A stretch of DNA of 64,000 bases, taken from contig JACRPN010000009.1 of NCBI GenBank assembly GCA_016223145.1, forward strand, positions 206,960 through 270,959, given 5' to 3'. The notes beneath the pieces were generated by a model. It was given only the letters and a program-made list of their open reading frames with translations. It ran no database searches and was not told where the DNA came from. Both the position numbers and the translations under genes were made by a program. The stretch comes from Armatimonadota bacterium (lineage in GTDB: Bacteria; Armatimonadota; Fimbriimonadia; Fimbriimonadales; Fimbriimonadaceae). Shown one piece after another: positions 26,919-35,494 of the stretch (positions are counted from its first letter, which is position 1; the number at the start of each line of letters is the position of its first letter).

Positions 26919-28193
26919 ATGATCGCCAAGCTCATCGTTCCAGCCGCATTGCTCGTAACGGTTACCTTGTCTGGCTGCGGCCCCAAAAAACAGGGACCGA
27001 TTGGCCCGGAGGATCCGCCCGCACCCAAAACCCGCGCACAGATCATCGAGCAGGGAACGCTCGCGGTGGCCAAGGTCATCTCGCTGGATGACAACGAGAA
27101 GCAGCTCGGGCATGGCTCGGGCACGATCATCGACAAGGCGGGCTATATCCTGACCAACTGGCACGTGGTGGGAATGACCGATGACGAAGTCCTCGATCGC
27201 ACCGGGCAGGGACACTCCCCCGGCGAGATGCACAACAAGAACGGCCTAGTCCTGATCGCCATCCCGGAGGACACGAAGACGGCTCCGACTGCCAACTACG
27301 TGGGATTGGTCGTAGCGGGTGACTCCAAGAAGGACCTCGCCGTGGTCAAGATCGTCAGCCGGTATCCAACGACCGACTCACTGGAGGCCTCCTTGAAGAC
27401 CGCACCTATCGAACTCGGTGATTCGGACCTGCTCAAGCGTGGCGACCCACTCTATATCCTGGGGTATCCGGGCGTTCGGCAGGACACCCCGAAATTCACT
27501 TCCAGCGAGGTCTCGGGTCCAACAGACCTCGATCGGGACGGCAAGGTGGACATCTGGGTGATCGAAGGAACGGTGAGTCCCGGCAATTCCGGTGGTATGG
27601 CCCTCGACGCCACAGGGAAGCTGGTGGGGGTTCCCACTTGGACTTATGATCCGGAAGCCGGTAGCTCGCTGGATGGCATGGTGGCCATCAACACCGCAAA
27701 GGCCCTCATTGACGAGGCCATTTCATTTGGTGGAACCAGGATTGGTCCGCCCGCGAAAGATTTGGCAAGCCGAAGGCTCCCAACGCCGAATCGAGCCCAG
27801 CTCATCGGAATGGGGACCATCGTCGAGGAGGGTACGGGAAACCCAGTGTCCGATGCCACCTTTGAGATTCTGCAGCCAGACCGGACAAGCTGGTCCCCGG
27901 TCCACGTTGAGACAGCCGAGGACATTGGGTCTCGTCCATGGGACCAAACCGAGCGGAGCATCATCGGCAGCACTCCTTCGGGGAGCCTTGTGGTCTGCGC
28001 AGCAGGTACAAGCGACCAGGCCGGGGGATTCCGTCTGAGAGTTGCGCCCGGAGCCTGGCGAATGGCGCCACTCTATCGGGGCTTGAGCTACGATTGCCGG
28101 GTAAGTGCTCGTGGCTATGCGGACTTCGTTGGAACCATTCGCATTCCTGAACAGGGCCCGCTCAACATCAGGGCCCAGCTGAAACGCAAGTAG
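26919..28193 (+). CDS. Lipoprotein trypsin-like serine protease
   Basis: 424 residues from the ATG at 26919. The signal ends in a lipobox (TVTLSGC), so it is probably membrane-anchored. The chymotrypsin-fold triad is readable: His in ILTNWHVVG, Asp in DSKKDLAVVK and Ser in VSPGNSGGMALD. The spacing fits the Trypsin_2 (HtrA-like) group, but no PDZ domain follows. Instead the C-terminal 120 residues form a beta-rich domain (VEEGTGNPVSDATFEIL, GGFRLRVAPGAWRM, DCRVSARGYADFVG) that looks like a carboxypeptidase-regulatory or CNA-B type fold. An in-frame ATG at 26880 is possible but would displace the signal. Confidence 0.85.
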   Translation: MIAKLIVPAALLVTVTLSGCGPKKQGPIGPEDPPAPKTRAQIIEQGTLAVAKVISLDDNEKQLGHGSGTIIDKAGYILTNWHVVGMTDDEVLDRTGQGHSPGEMHNKNGLVLIAIPEDTKTAPTANYVGLVVAGDSKKDLAVVKIVSRYPTTDSLEASLKTAPIELGDSDLLKRGDPLYILGYPGVRQDTPKFTSSEVSGPTDLDRDGKVDIWVIEGTVSPGNSGGMALDATGKLVGVPTWTYDPEAGSSLDGMVAINTAKALIDEAISFGGTRIGPPAKDLASRRLPTPNRAQLIGMGTIVEEGTGNPVSDATFEILQPDRTSWSPVHVETAEDIGSRPWDQTERSIIGSTPSGSLVVCAAGTSDQAGGFRLRVAPGAWRMAPLYRGLSYDCRVSARGYADFVGTIRIPEQGPLNIRAQLKRK

Positions 28194-28376
28194 GCTCGGT
28201 AAACGCGATGACGCCGCTTCAGTGGTTGGCCGTGACGCGTCCTGCCTCACAAAGCTGATGCCAGGCAGGATCGAACCTCTCCCGAAGACATCCGGCTCTG
28301 ACGGGGATGGGGGCAGGTTTGCCCGCAAACCCCAAAGGTCCCAGCTCTCATGAGGGGTTCCCCTATACTGGACTCC

Positions 28377-28904
28377 ATGAAGACGAACTGGTGGCAACTG
28401 ACGGTCGGACTCACCCTTGGCCTCACGGCCGGCGTGACCCTTAAGGACAGCTTCGCTCAAGGCACTGCCGCACCGCAGGGCCAGAAGCCGCTGACCATTG
28501 GGGACTTTCCCGATCTTGGAAAAGGATTGATGGCGACACCCGGCTGTATGGGAATCAAGGTCTTCTCGCCGGATGGCGGCAAGCAGTTCGTGATCATGGC
28601 GTGGTTTGAGAACAAGAAGGCGGTCGAGTCCTGGTATTACGGCAAGATGCACACCGAGGCCATGGCGAAGTTCTTCCCGGGCATCTCGCCGAAGCCGCCG
28701 CTCTCCGGGTTCAAAGACGAAAAAGCGCCGATCTTGATGATCGCGTCGGTCACGCCGACGGATAAGGCGCTCCCCGGCCAGAAGCTCGCCGTCTCACAGA
28801 TCGCCATCGAGGCCTACACGCCCGTTCCCGGAGGCGTGGCTTTGGGCAGCACTTTTGCACCGAGCGGGCTCAAAGTCCCAGGGCTGACCCGGATCGGCCC
28901 GTGA
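28377..28904 (+). CDS. Exported small protein with ABM-like alpha/beta domain
   Basis: 175 residues from the ATG at 28377, beginning WWQLTVGLTLGLTAGVTLKDSFAQ, a signal peptide or anchor. The body (PGCMGIKVFSPDGGKQFVI, MAWFENKKAVESWYYGKMHT) has the strand-helix layout of dimeric alpha/beta-barrel proteins related to antibiotic biosynthesis monooxygenases. No catalytic function can be given. TATACT lies 7 bases before the ATG, and an AGGGGTTCCCCT palindrome overlaps its upstream edge. Confidence 0.7.
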   Translation: MKTNWWQLTVGLTLGLTAGVTLKDSFAQGTAAPQGQKPLTIGDFPDLGKGLMATPGCMGIKVFSPDGGKQFVIMAWFENKKAVESWYYGKMHTEAMAKFFPGISPKPPLSGFKDEKAPILMIASVTPTDKALPGQKLAVSQIAIEAYTPVPGGVALGSTFAPSGLKVPGLTRIGP

Positions 28905-28967
28905 AGCCCTGCCCGCGAAGGTCTCCGGCCGGCGGCGAGCCAGGGACATCCGCGATAGGCGCCTGGA

Positions 28968-29522
28968 ATGAAACGACCCCTGCTTGTCCTCGTCACGGGC
29001 AGACCCGGTTCAGGCAAGACGACGCTCGCCGCCTCCTTGGTTGAGGAGTTGCGCAGTCCGCTGGTCAGCCGCGACCGGCTGATGGAGGGCGCCTTGAGAA
29101 CCCTGGGCCTCGACCTCGCGGAGGACCCGAAGCTGGCTCAGAGTATTTGTGACGCGTTCTTCGCAGAAATCGAGCTGCTCACTCGAAACCAGATCAGCGC
29201 GGTGGCGGAAGCCGCATTCCAGCACAAGGTTTGGGCGCCGAAGCTGGAGCCGATCCTCGGTCTCGCAGACCTGAGGGTGGTGATCTGCGAGCTTTCACCT
29301 GAAGCGGCTAGGGTGCGTTGCCAGGAACGCCTGCGGCAAGACCCGCTTTGGGTCCGCTACCATCCGTCCGCCGACGCGTTGGACCGACTGATCGCCACGT
29401 ACGATCCACCGAAGTTGGACGCGCCGACGCTTCACATCGACACTTCGCGGAGTGTGGGCGCCCTCGTGCAGGATGTCGTGCACTTCCTTACCGGAACGGC
29501 CGTGCCTCCTCACCTCCAATAG
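28968..29522 (+). CDS. P-loop kinase (AAA_33 / chloramphenicol-phosphotransferase-like)
   Basis: 184 residues. Walker A is VTGRPGSGKTTLA at the N-terminus, followed by the conserved SRDRLMEG segment typical of small AAA_33 kinases. Near residue 105 the sequence VVICELSPEAARVRCQERL has the lid-type arginines. Such proteins phosphorylate small molecules or nucleic acid ends; the substrate is unknown. It follows the exported ABM-like gene on the same strand with 63 bases between. Confidence 0.85.
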   Translation: MKRPLLVLVTGRPGSGKTTLAASLVEELRSPLVSRDRLMEGALRTLGLDLAEDPKLAQSICDAFFAEIELLTRNQISAVAEAAFQHKVWAPKLEPILGLADLRVVICELSPEAARVRCQERLRQDPLWVRYHPSADALDRLIATYDPPKLDAPTLHIDTSRSVGALVQDVVHFLTGTAVPPHLQ

Positions 29523-29566
29523 GACCAAGGCGCGATGGCCCAAGTGCTTTGCTGTATGATGGCGGG

Positions 29567-30181
29567 ATGAAAGTCGAGAACAAGCCGGATTACGCCATCG
29601 ACGACGCGAGCTGCAAGGCGCAGACGGGCAAGACCCTCGGGCAGTGGTTTGCTGAACTCGACTCCATGGACGGCTTGGCGAAGGGCCGGCGCGAAGCGAT
29701 CAACCACATGTTTGCCCAGACCAAAGACCCGTGGTGGCCCACCACGATCTACGTGGAGTATGAAAAGCACCATGGCGTGGTCAAAAAGGACGGGCTGCAA
29801 GAGGGCTATACGATCTGCTGCACGAAGTCGATCAATGCGCCGGTAGCCAAGGTTTACGGCGTTTGGACGGCCCCGGGCCAGTTTGGGCAGATGTTTGGCG
29901 ACAACGGCAAGCAAGACTTGAAAGAAGGCGGATCGATCAGGTGTGACGCGGGGTGCAAAGGGACTTTCACCCGAATACGCCCGGAAAAGGACCTGCGCTT
30001 TACCTGGGAGCACCCCGGCTGCACCGCGCCCATCACCGTTGACGTTCAGTTCCAGGACAACAAGGGCAAAACGCTGATGAACGTGATGTCGTCGCGGATT
30101 CAAACTCGGAGCGAGGCGGATGGCCTCCGAAACGCCTGGGGAGAGGCGCTGATCAGGCTCAAGGCCATGGCCGAATCTTAG
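29567..30181 (+). CDS. DUF4287 plus SRPBCC (AHSA1-like) protein
   Basis: 204 residues from the ATG at 29567, which follows TATGAT by 6 bases. The first 65 residues (AIDDASCKAQTGKTLGQWF, HMFAQTKDPWWPTTIYVEYE) are DUF4287. The rest is an SRPBCC/START-fold domain (SINAPVAKVYGVWTAPGQF, RPEKDLRFTWEHP). Such fusions are common in bacteria and bind small hydrophobic ligands; the role is unknown. The longer frame upstream (from 29318) is a shadow of the kinase gene. Confidence 0.88.
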   Translation: MKVENKPDYAIDDASCKAQTGKTLGQWFAELDSMDGLAKGRREAINHMFAQTKDPWWPTTIYVEYEKHHGVVKKDGLQEGYTICCTKSINAPVAKVYGVWTAPGQFGQMFGDNGKQDLKEGGSIRCDAGCKGTFTRIRPEKDLRFTWEHPGCTAPITVDVQFQDNKGKTLMNVMSSRIQTRSEADGLRNAWGEALIRLKAMAES

Positions 30182-30207
30182 GTTGGGTGGCGGCTCATCG
30201 GCGTAAC

Positions 30208-30765
30208 CTACTCATCATCGGCTACCGGGCAGCTCAGGCTCTTGTCAAACATCCCCGACCGGTCGAAACAGCATGGTCGGCGGTTGCCCTTCGACATTTT
30301 GTCCATGGCGACTGCGATCCGCTTCACGCGCGTCTCGGCCTTCTTGCCGGAGACGATCCAGTGGATCCAGTCCCTTCTGGCAAGAGCGGTGATGGCCTGC
30401 CAGGTCTCGCGCGCCTTCGGGATGGCCTCATCGAGCGCGGCCTGAAAGTCATCGGGAACCTCGGGCTCGGGCTCGATTTTTGCGGGGGCTATCTCAAAAG
30501 TGAGGGTGTCGCCGACCTTGGCTCCGAGCGCTTCCTGGAGCTTTGGCTTAACCCGCAGCCAATGTCCGCCCAAGCCGTCAGGTTCGAGGGTTGCGGCGAA
30601 GGGCCTCCCGTTGGCGGTCCCTTCGACCGAAACCATGCCCCGCGCCGGGAGCGGGTCGCTGGCTTCTTGCGGCAGCTTCAAGAAGGCCCAAGGCGCGCCT
30701 TTGTCCGCGCCTCCTGGATTGCGAAGGGTGGCTTGGAACTGGATGGTCTGGGTGGTTTCATCCAT
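30208..30765 (-). CDS. YdeI/DUF1905 family protein
   Basis: 185 residues. The N-terminal 90 residues (TIQFQATLRNPGGADKGAPW) are the DUF1905 beta-barrel. The C-terminal part (EVPDDFQAALDEAIPKARETW, WIHWIVSGKKAETRVKRI) is the YdeI/OmpD-associated helical domain. The family has been linked with protection from cationic peptides and bacteriocins in Bacillus. Convergent with the SRPBCC gene. Confidence 0.88.
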   Translation of the reverse strand: MDETTQTIQFQATLRNPGGADKGAPWAFLKLPQEASDPLPARGMVSVEGTANGRPFAATLEPDGLGGHWLRVKPKLQEALGAKVGDTLTFEIAPAKIEPEPEVPDDFQAALDEAIPKARETWQAITALARRDWIHWIVSGKKAETRVKRIAVAMDKMSKGNRRPCCFDRSGMFDKSLSCPVADDE

Positions 30766-30853
30766 TGGTTAGGAGACACATTCTAGGCCGGAATCAGCAC
30801 ACACCAGCGAAATCCGGGATTGACAGCCTCAGCGCCTTCACGAACGCCGGGGC

Positions 30854-31042
30854 CTAATCCGCCATCGCGACGTTCTTGGCGAGGGTCTTGAATCGCTCGC
30901 CGTCCGATTGGACGACGGTGACTGTGACAGCACCCGTCTTGCTCGTGTGCATGTCGCGCACGATGCCGGATTTCCCTTTGTGCGTGCCGGCGATGACTTG
31001 GCACTTCGCGCCGTCTTGTATCGGTTTCGAATGGGGTTGCAT
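30854..31042 (-). CDS. Small KOW-motif protein
   Basis: 62 residues. It contains GAKCQVIAGTHKGKSGIV, the KOW motif with the invariant Gly after the first strand, as in ribosomal protein L24 and NusG. It is too short and lacks the L24 C-terminus, so it is a stand-alone KOW domain, a form seen in several genomes. It probably contacts RNA or protein on the ribosome or RNA polymerase; the partner is unknown. Confidence 0.8.
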   Translation of the reverse strand: MQPHSKPIQDGAKCQVIAGTHKGKSGIVRDMHTSKTGAVTVTVVQSDGERFKTLAKNVAMAD

Positions 31043-31152
31043 GATTCGGTGGATTAAGTGTAGTCGAATCCGGCGTCGAGGCGAACGATTGCGTCGCCCT
31101 TAGGCGGCGATGATAGAATCTTCCAACGAGGACCCTCTTGGCCCTCGCCGCG

Positions 31153-31287
31153 ATGCTGGCCAAGCAGACGGCCACAATGCTGTCCAGCCATGCCGGGCCG
31201 GTGAACTGTTTCGCAGTTTCTCCAGACGGCAAGTCCCTTGCGAGCGGGAGTCTGGATATGACGGTTCGCCTGTGGTCGGCGCCGTAG
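31153..31287 (+). pseudogene. Single WD40 repeat fragment
   Basis: The frame reads a short hydrophobic start then HAGPVNCFAVSPDGKSLAS and GSLDMTVRLWSAP before a stop, a textbook WD40 repeat. One repeat cannot make a propeller, and the frame upstream has stops (TGA and TAG near 31111). It is probably the tail of a lost WD40 protein. A 44-residue peptide from the ATG at 31153 is possible but unlikely to be functional. Confidence 0.65.
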
Positions 31288-31392
31288 GATCCCCCGGCGC
31301 GTATTCTCAGCGCTGGAGAGGGTCATCCGGGCGAGCTATACTGATTCGCCAATCCGCGAATCGCGGCAGTAGGCGAGCTAGGCGAGGGGACG

Positions 31393-31719
31393 ATGCCACT
31401 TTATCTGACCAGATTCAGCTATACGCCGGAGACTTGGGCCAGGCTGATAAGCAGCCCGGAGGACCGACGAAAAGCAGCTCAAGAGTACATAGAGTCTGTC
31501 GGCGGCAAGCTCCACGGTTTCTGGTACGCCTTCGGCTCGCACGACGGCTACAACCTCTGGGAGGCGCCCGACAACGTTTCGATGGCCGCGGTCGCCCTGG
31601 CGATAGGCAGCGGCGGCGCACTCAGCTCTTGCGAAACGACCGTGCTTCTCACGGTCGAAGAAACGATGGATGCGCTGCGGAAAGCGGAGGGTGTACGATA
31701 CCGTCCGCCCGGCGTATAG
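31393..31719 (+). CDS. GYD domain protein
   Basis: 108 residues. It has the family pattern MPLYLTRFSYTPETWARLI at the start, then GGKLHGFWYAFGSHDGYNLW with the signature HDGYN (GYD) motif, and SSCETTVLLTVEE near the end. GYD proteins are small ferredoxin-like alpha/beta sandwiches of unknown role. Stand-alone gene between the WD40 fragment and a convergent dioxygenase-like gene. Confidence 0.9.
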   Translation: MPLYLTRFSYTPETWARLISSPEDRRKAAQEYIESVGGKLHGFWYAFGSHDGYNLWEAPDNVSMAAVALAIGSGGALSSCETTVLLTVEETMDALRKAEGVRYRPPGV

Positions 31720-31795
31720 CGGCGATCATTGTGCTTTCCTGGCCCGTCGATCGGTTCTGTGTCCCGCTAAGCTGCCTCAAGAGACCGCCGACCGG

Positions 31796-32368
31796 TCAGT
31801 TCTTCAAGATAAGGTCACGACGCCCTTGGAGCACTCCGTTCGAATCCTGAGAGAGTGCCACGCCGCCGTAGGGTTCGAGGTTGTTTGCGCGGACGCTTCG
31901 CCAATACCGGTCCGTCAGCAGCGGATCGCCGGCAAAGACGAAGTCAGCGAAATAGAACCCTGTGCGCGATCCTGGCAGGAGCCCATACACATGGATGTGA
32001 GCCGGATCGGTTCTTCCTGGATATGGGGCCGGGCGGGTTGTCTTGAGCACGTAATTGCCGCCAGAATCGGTCTTCAACCAGCCTCGCAGCGCGCCATGCC
32101 AATACCGAAAGTCGCTCGAGCGAGCGGCATCCGGGCGCGGATAGATGCCCCGCGCGTCGGTGTGGTGGAAATAGAGGATCACCCCCGCTACAGGCGTCCG
32201 CCCCTCTGCCCTCAGGACCTTCCCGCGCAGCTCCAGCTTCTGTCCTGGATGGGCCGGCGCTGGAATCGTCAGCTCGTGTGTAAGTCCCTTCGGAGCATCG
32301 AGAACGGGCAGCCAATCGGGCTCCGGGCGACCCTGGAACAAAGCCAACGCGGCGGCCAGCGGGATCAT
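31796..32368 (-). CDS. Secreted intradiol ring-cleavage dioxygenase-like protein
   Basis: 190 residues from the ATG at 32368, which opens a short signal peptide (IPLAAALALFQG). The core (GQKLELRGKVLRAEGRTPV, AGVILYFHHTDARGIYP, DSGGNYVLKTTRPAPYPGR, DPAHIHVYG) matches the protocatechuate 3,4-dioxygenase beta-sandwich. Tyr and His residues at the iron-ligand positions are visible (GIYP, PAHIHVY). A secreted enzyme of this fold could act on aromatics outside the cytoplasm, but export makes the substrate uncertain. A second related gene is at 37360-38025. Confidence 0.8.
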   Translation of the reverse strand: MIPLAAALALFQGRPEPDWLPVLDAPKGLTHELTIPAPAHPGQKLELRGKVLRAEGRTPVAGVILYFHHTDARGIYPRPDAARSSDFRYWHGALRGWLKTDSGGNYVLKTTRPAPYPGRTDPAHIHVYGLLPGSRTGFYFADFVFAGDPLLTDRYWRSVRANNLEPYGGVALSQDSNGVLQGRRDLILKN

Positions 32369-32532
32369 GCAGGGAGTTACGCCCGGCCCTTTTCCTAAGT
32401 TCCCAAGCGCTAATCCCATCCTTGGAGATACGAAGAGCCAATCGGCCAATCTGCCCATCTGTGAAGACAGGCGGAGGTAGTCTCAGAATCTCGGTGGCCA
32501 CCGCCAAACGTTCCGATTGGACAACCAAGCCG

Positions 32533-32958
32533 ATGCCGCGACTTCGGTCAAAGATCGCGTGCGACCGCCTCTATCGCTCTGAAGATATGAGGCGGATCAT
32601 GCTGGGTGTGATCCCGGAGCGGATGGAGGACAAGTGGTTCATCTTCTGGGAGCGGAACACGCTCCACTTCCATCGGAGCTGGACCGGGTTCTGCTGTTTC
32701 CGCGCCAAGTTTCGGCAGCTCAAATCGGGGTGGAAGCTGGTTGAGATCGTGGCCAACCGCAACGAGGAGCAATACAGAGGCATAGATGAGGAAGACCTCA
32801 TCAAGGTGCCCTTCCTGATTGACCTGCTGCTGCTGCACAAGCAGTTCATCTGGCCCGACGATGCGCCACCCCAAGCGGCGGTAGAGCTTTGGCACGACGT
32901 TGGCAGGGCCTTCATCGGGGGGCATCCTGGTGGCCAGCAAGAAGAGGCAATCGAATAG
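32533..32958 (+). CDS. Conserved hypothetical protein (HRSWTGFC motif)
   Basis: 141 residues from the ATG at 32533. The central DKWFIFWERNTLHFHRSWTG followed by FCCFRAKF recalls a widely distributed bacterial family with the pattern KWFxxxExxxLxxHRSWTGxCxF. The C-terminal half is helical (DLIKVPFLIDLLLLHKQFIW). Function unknown. The first 37 residues of the longer ORF are a shadow of the minus-strand gene and are excluded. Confidence 0.75.
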   Translation: MPRLRSKIACDRLYRSEDMRRIMLGVIPERMEDKWFIFWERNTLHFHRSWTGFCCFRAKFRQLKSGWKLVEIVANRNEEQYRGIDEEDLIKVPFLIDLLLLHKQFIWPDDAPPQAAVELWHDVGRAFIGGHPGGQQEEAIE

Positions 32959-33060
32959 CCCCCTTTGCGGCTGCATCATAATGCACAAGCGCTCCGATCG
33001 TCCAAATTGCGGGCTCGACCTGCCGCATGTGGCAAGACACCTGGCTAGCCGATCGAGAGG

Positions 33061-33097
33061 TACGGGAGACGCGGGTTCGAATCCCACAAGGGGCGCA
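33061..33097 (+). other. tRNA 3'-half-like fragment
   Basis: GCGGGTTCGAATCCCAC at 33071-33087 reads as a T-arm (GTTCGAATC loop, four of five stem pairs) after a GGAGAC variable-loop-like run and is followed by AAGGGGC. I cannot find a matching acceptor strand, D-arm or anticodon stem upstream, so it is not a whole tRNA gene. It may be a relic left by integration at a tRNA 3' end. Confidence 0.5.
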
Positions 33098-33189
33098 GAC
33101 CGTTTCTTGGCGCAGACGCCCGGCCCCACTCCGCGCCGCCATCGGGCTCTGGGCCCGCGAGCGCTCTCGCGGACGGTAATCTGGCTTTC

Positions 33190-33822
33190 GTGTACCCGAT
33201 GCCAGAGTTCAAGGAGACGGATCGCCAGGCCATTCTCGCCTTCATCCGCAAGTATCCCCTCGCCTTGGTTGCCGGAGCCGGCGCAGACGGGCGGATCGCC
33301 GCCACCCACATTCCCTTGCTGATCCATCAGGCGGAGCCCGAGTTGGTCCTGAGAGGCCACATCATGCGAAAAACCGACCACTGGCACGCCCTGAAGGAGA
33401 ACCCGGAGGTCATCGCCGTCTTCACCGGGCCGGACGCTCCGGTGATGGAAAGCTGGCAATCCGGTGGGGCCTTTGGCGGCACATGGAACTACATGGCTGT
33501 GCATGCCCGTGGCACCGTGGCGTTCTTGCCGGAGTCGGACCTGCTGAAGCTGCTCCAGCAACTCAAGGACCAATTCGAGGAGAGCCCGGACCACAAATTC
33601 GAGAACCTCCCCGAGGAGTACATCTCTCGGCTCGTGCCCGCCATCGAGTGCCTGGAGTTTCGGGTTGCTGCACTCGATGCGGTCTTCAAGCTCAGCCAGA
33701 ACCGTGGCGCAGTGAACTTCGACAGCACCGTCCGGCAACTGAAGGCGATTGGCGGGGAATCAGCCCTGGTCGCCGAGGAGATGCAGAGTCGCAGGGGGGG
33801 ATATTTCCCAAGAGAAAAGTAG
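33190..33822 (+). CDS. PaiB-type FMN-binding negative transcriptional regulator
   Basis: 210 residues from the GTG at 33190, so the protein begins MYPMPEFKETD like other PaiB proteins. The flavin-binding split-barrel is seen in ALVAGAGADGRIAATHIPLL, HIMRKTDHWHAL, VIAVFTGPDAPVMESW and GTWNYMAVHARGTV; the last is the family signature (WNY). Named after Bacillus PaiB, a repressor of sporulation and degradative enzyme genes, but most homologues are uncharacterised flavoproteins. TAATCT ends 7 bases before the GTG, suggesting leaderless expression. Confidence 0.9.
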   Translation: MYPMPEFKETDRQAILAFIRKYPLALVAGAGADGRIAATHIPLLIHQAEPELVLRGHIMRKTDHWHALKENPEVIAVFTGPDAPVMESWQSGGAFGGTWNYMAVHARGTVAFLPESDLLKLLQQLKDQFEESPDHKFENLPEEYISRLVPAIECLEFRVAALDAVFKLSQNRGAVNFDSTVRQLKAIGGESALVAEEMQSRRGGYFPREK

Positions 33823-33878
33823 CGGCGAGGGTTGGCGTGATTTGTGGCCAAGCGCCCTCAATGGCAATTAGCAGAAGA

Positions 33879-34493
33879 CTATTCGACCAGTTTGAACCCG
33901 AACGTAGACATAACCGCCTTGGTTTTGGGTGAGCTCATCGACATTAATCCACTGCGGAAGATGCTCCGTTTGAGGTCAAAGTTGGATTCCCAATGCAAAG
34001 CGATCTGCCCGCCCTGCGCGGACATCAGACCGTCGACGACGATCACGGCGGCCGCCCCATCCTCCGAGAGCTTCTCAAACTTACCGGTTAGCTCGGACGA
34101 CCCAGCCCCTGGAATGCCTGTGACCTTGAAGGTCCCGCCGACGGCGATCGGCTGCTCCGGTAGCGCCATTGGCACCAGGAACATCGCCCCTTGGCCGCCT
34201 GGATCCGGCTGGACCATCCGGCCCTTGTCGGTGAAGATGCATGAGCCTGCCGCGATCGGCTGCATGGTGCCCTTGGCGGCGGCCATCTCGACCTGCGGCC
34301 ACGAGACGGTGATCTTGGCACCGTCCTTCTTGGCGACGGTGAGCGGCATCCTCCCCTTGGCGTCCAGGCCCATCATAGGGCTCTTAGCTGAGATTTCATA
34401 AACCAGCTTGTCGCCGGGCTTGAAATTGAGTGTCATCGTCATCTGCGACGAGAACGGGCTCAAGACAGCGATCATCGCGAGCGAAGTCAGCAT
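33879..34493 (-). CDS. Secreted protein of unknown function (DUF6263-like)
   Basis: 204 residues with a signal peptide (LTSLAMIAVLSPFSSQ). The body (LNFKPGDKLVYEISAKSP, GGTFKVTGIPGAGSSELTGK, DGAAAVIVVDG) has the layout of exported beta-sheet proteins that begin FKxGdxxxY. No catalytic residues evident. It lies upstream of the first uvrA-tail relic, and GACAAT is 3 bases before the ATG. Confidence 0.75.
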   Translation of the reverse strand: MLTSLAMIAVLSPFSSQMTMTLNFKPGDKLVYEISAKSPMMGLDAKGRMPLTVAKKDGAKITVSWPQVEMAAAKGTMQPIAAGSCIFTDKGRMVQPDPGGQGAMFLVPMALPEQPIAVGGTFKVTGIPGAGSSELTGKFEKLSEDGAAAVIVVDGLMSAQGGQIALHWESNFDLKRSIFRSGLMSMSSPKTKAVMSTFGFKLVE

Positions 34494-34580
34494 GTCATTG
34501 TCTACCTGGATCGAACAATTTGCGTTGCAATCTATGACGGCCCGCCTAATTCCCCCTTCAATCCCGGAGGAGATTGTTGA

Positions 34581-34737
34581 GGCACCCTTTCGGGACCGAG
34601 GTCAATCACACAGTCCGCTGTCCACTTTTGGGAGTGCGCGAGCTTGCTCGCGCCTTGCCCGGTGAACCTCGGAAAAGCGCGAGCAAGCTCGCGCACTCCC
34701 AAAGGAACGATCGCCGTGGTGCTCTGGTCCACCCAAC
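34581..34737 (-). pseudogene. uvrA 3'-end relic 1, split by a REP-like hairpin
   Basis: On the minus strand the two ends read WVDQSTTAIV and WTADCVIDLGPERV, matching [10 protein letters not shown] and [14 protein letters not shown] of the UvrA C-terminus (compare 47659-48669). Between them, in place of the IEHNLDVI codons, is the 27-base inverted repeat element. This is the most distant and one of the shortest copies. Confidence 0.7.
34627..34703. repeat. REP-like element: perfect 27-base inverted repeat
   Basis: Bases 34627-34653 and 34677-34703 are perfect reverse complements around a 23-base spacer. Each arm contains a smaller palindrome, GCGCGAGC-TT-GCTCGCGC, so the unit can form nested hairpins. 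The look is that of paired REP sequences (BIME). It sits inside a uvrA-tail relic. No transposase of the RAYT type is in the window. Confidence 0.9.
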
Positions 34738-34805
34738 CATTGGGATTGCGCGCTAAGAAGTCTGCTCACAACTCCAAGGACAGGCCGACTGTGGGAACGT
34801 TGTTT

Positions 34806-35423
34806 CTACCGTGCAGCCGGCCGTCGGCGAGGAACCTGGGTCGAGCGCTTGACAAGCTCAGCAAGCAGGATTGCCCGTTGGCCGGAGGCCGTCGGCACCG
34901 TTGGGACGGGTTTCGGCACATAGAGATTTACATTCAGTCCCGGCCCTCTTCCTTCGCCTGTCGTCACCGGCGCGACCCATCGGCCCTTTTCGAGGCTCAG
35001 CGCAATCTTCCCGCGTCCGCTGTGCCCGAGGAGGAAGAGCTGAACGCCTTCCTGCTTGCAGGCAGCTTGGGCTGCTCCAAGGTCCTGGCCCTCCATCGTT
35101 CGCCCTTTGGGCGGTCTCAGAGAATCCAGATAGAGGAGCACCGGTTCGCCCGGTTTGGCGGAACTGATGTCGCAGGTCCACGTGGGCTCGGCGACGAATG
35201 CGATAGGGCCCTCGACGCGACCCTTATGGACCGACCCGACCCGCACGAAGGCAATCTTGACGCCGCTTCTGAGCTCCACTCGCTTGACTTCGCCGACGAG
35301 GATGAGGTCGCTGTAGCGGGCGAGCTCTTGGAGGCTGATGGTCGCGACCTTTGCCTGGGCAACGGCGCAAAGAAGCAACATACCGATCGCCCAGCCCGCG
35401 CGCCTGGCATTGCCCGTAGCCAT
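34806..35423 (-). CDS. Secreted protein of unknown function
   Basis: 205 residues from the ATG at 35423, with signal peptide GWAIGMLLLCAVAQAKVATI. The core (LQELARYSDLILVGEVKRVE, AFVRVGSVHKGRVEGPI, GEPVLLYLDSL) resembles the family of exported proteins with SDLIVxGxVxxV and kG motifs seen at the start of the FGE-like protein at 52772-54295. CATAAT is 6 bases before the ATG. Function unknown. Confidence 0.75.
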   Translation of the reverse strand: MATGNARRAGWAIGMLLLCAVAQAKVATISLQELARYSDLILVGEVKRVELRSGVKIAFVRVGSVHKGRVEGPIAFVAEPTWTCDISSAKPGEPVLLYLDSLRPPKGRTMEGQDLGAAQAACKQEGVQLFLLGHSGRGKIALSLEKGRWVAPVTTGEGRGPGLNVNLYVPKPVPTVPTASGQRAILLAELVKRSTQVPRRRPAAR

Positions 35424-35494
35424 GCCGCCATTATGGCCCGAAGCTTTTTGGACCCGGCGCCTTCTCGCCAGCCCCGCCATACTTTGAAACAGCC

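Noticed and set aside
31110..31850. 246-codon plus-strand ORF across the WD40 fragment and GYD gene
   Set aside because: Arg-rich frame overlapping the well-supported GYD gene in another phase; no domain.
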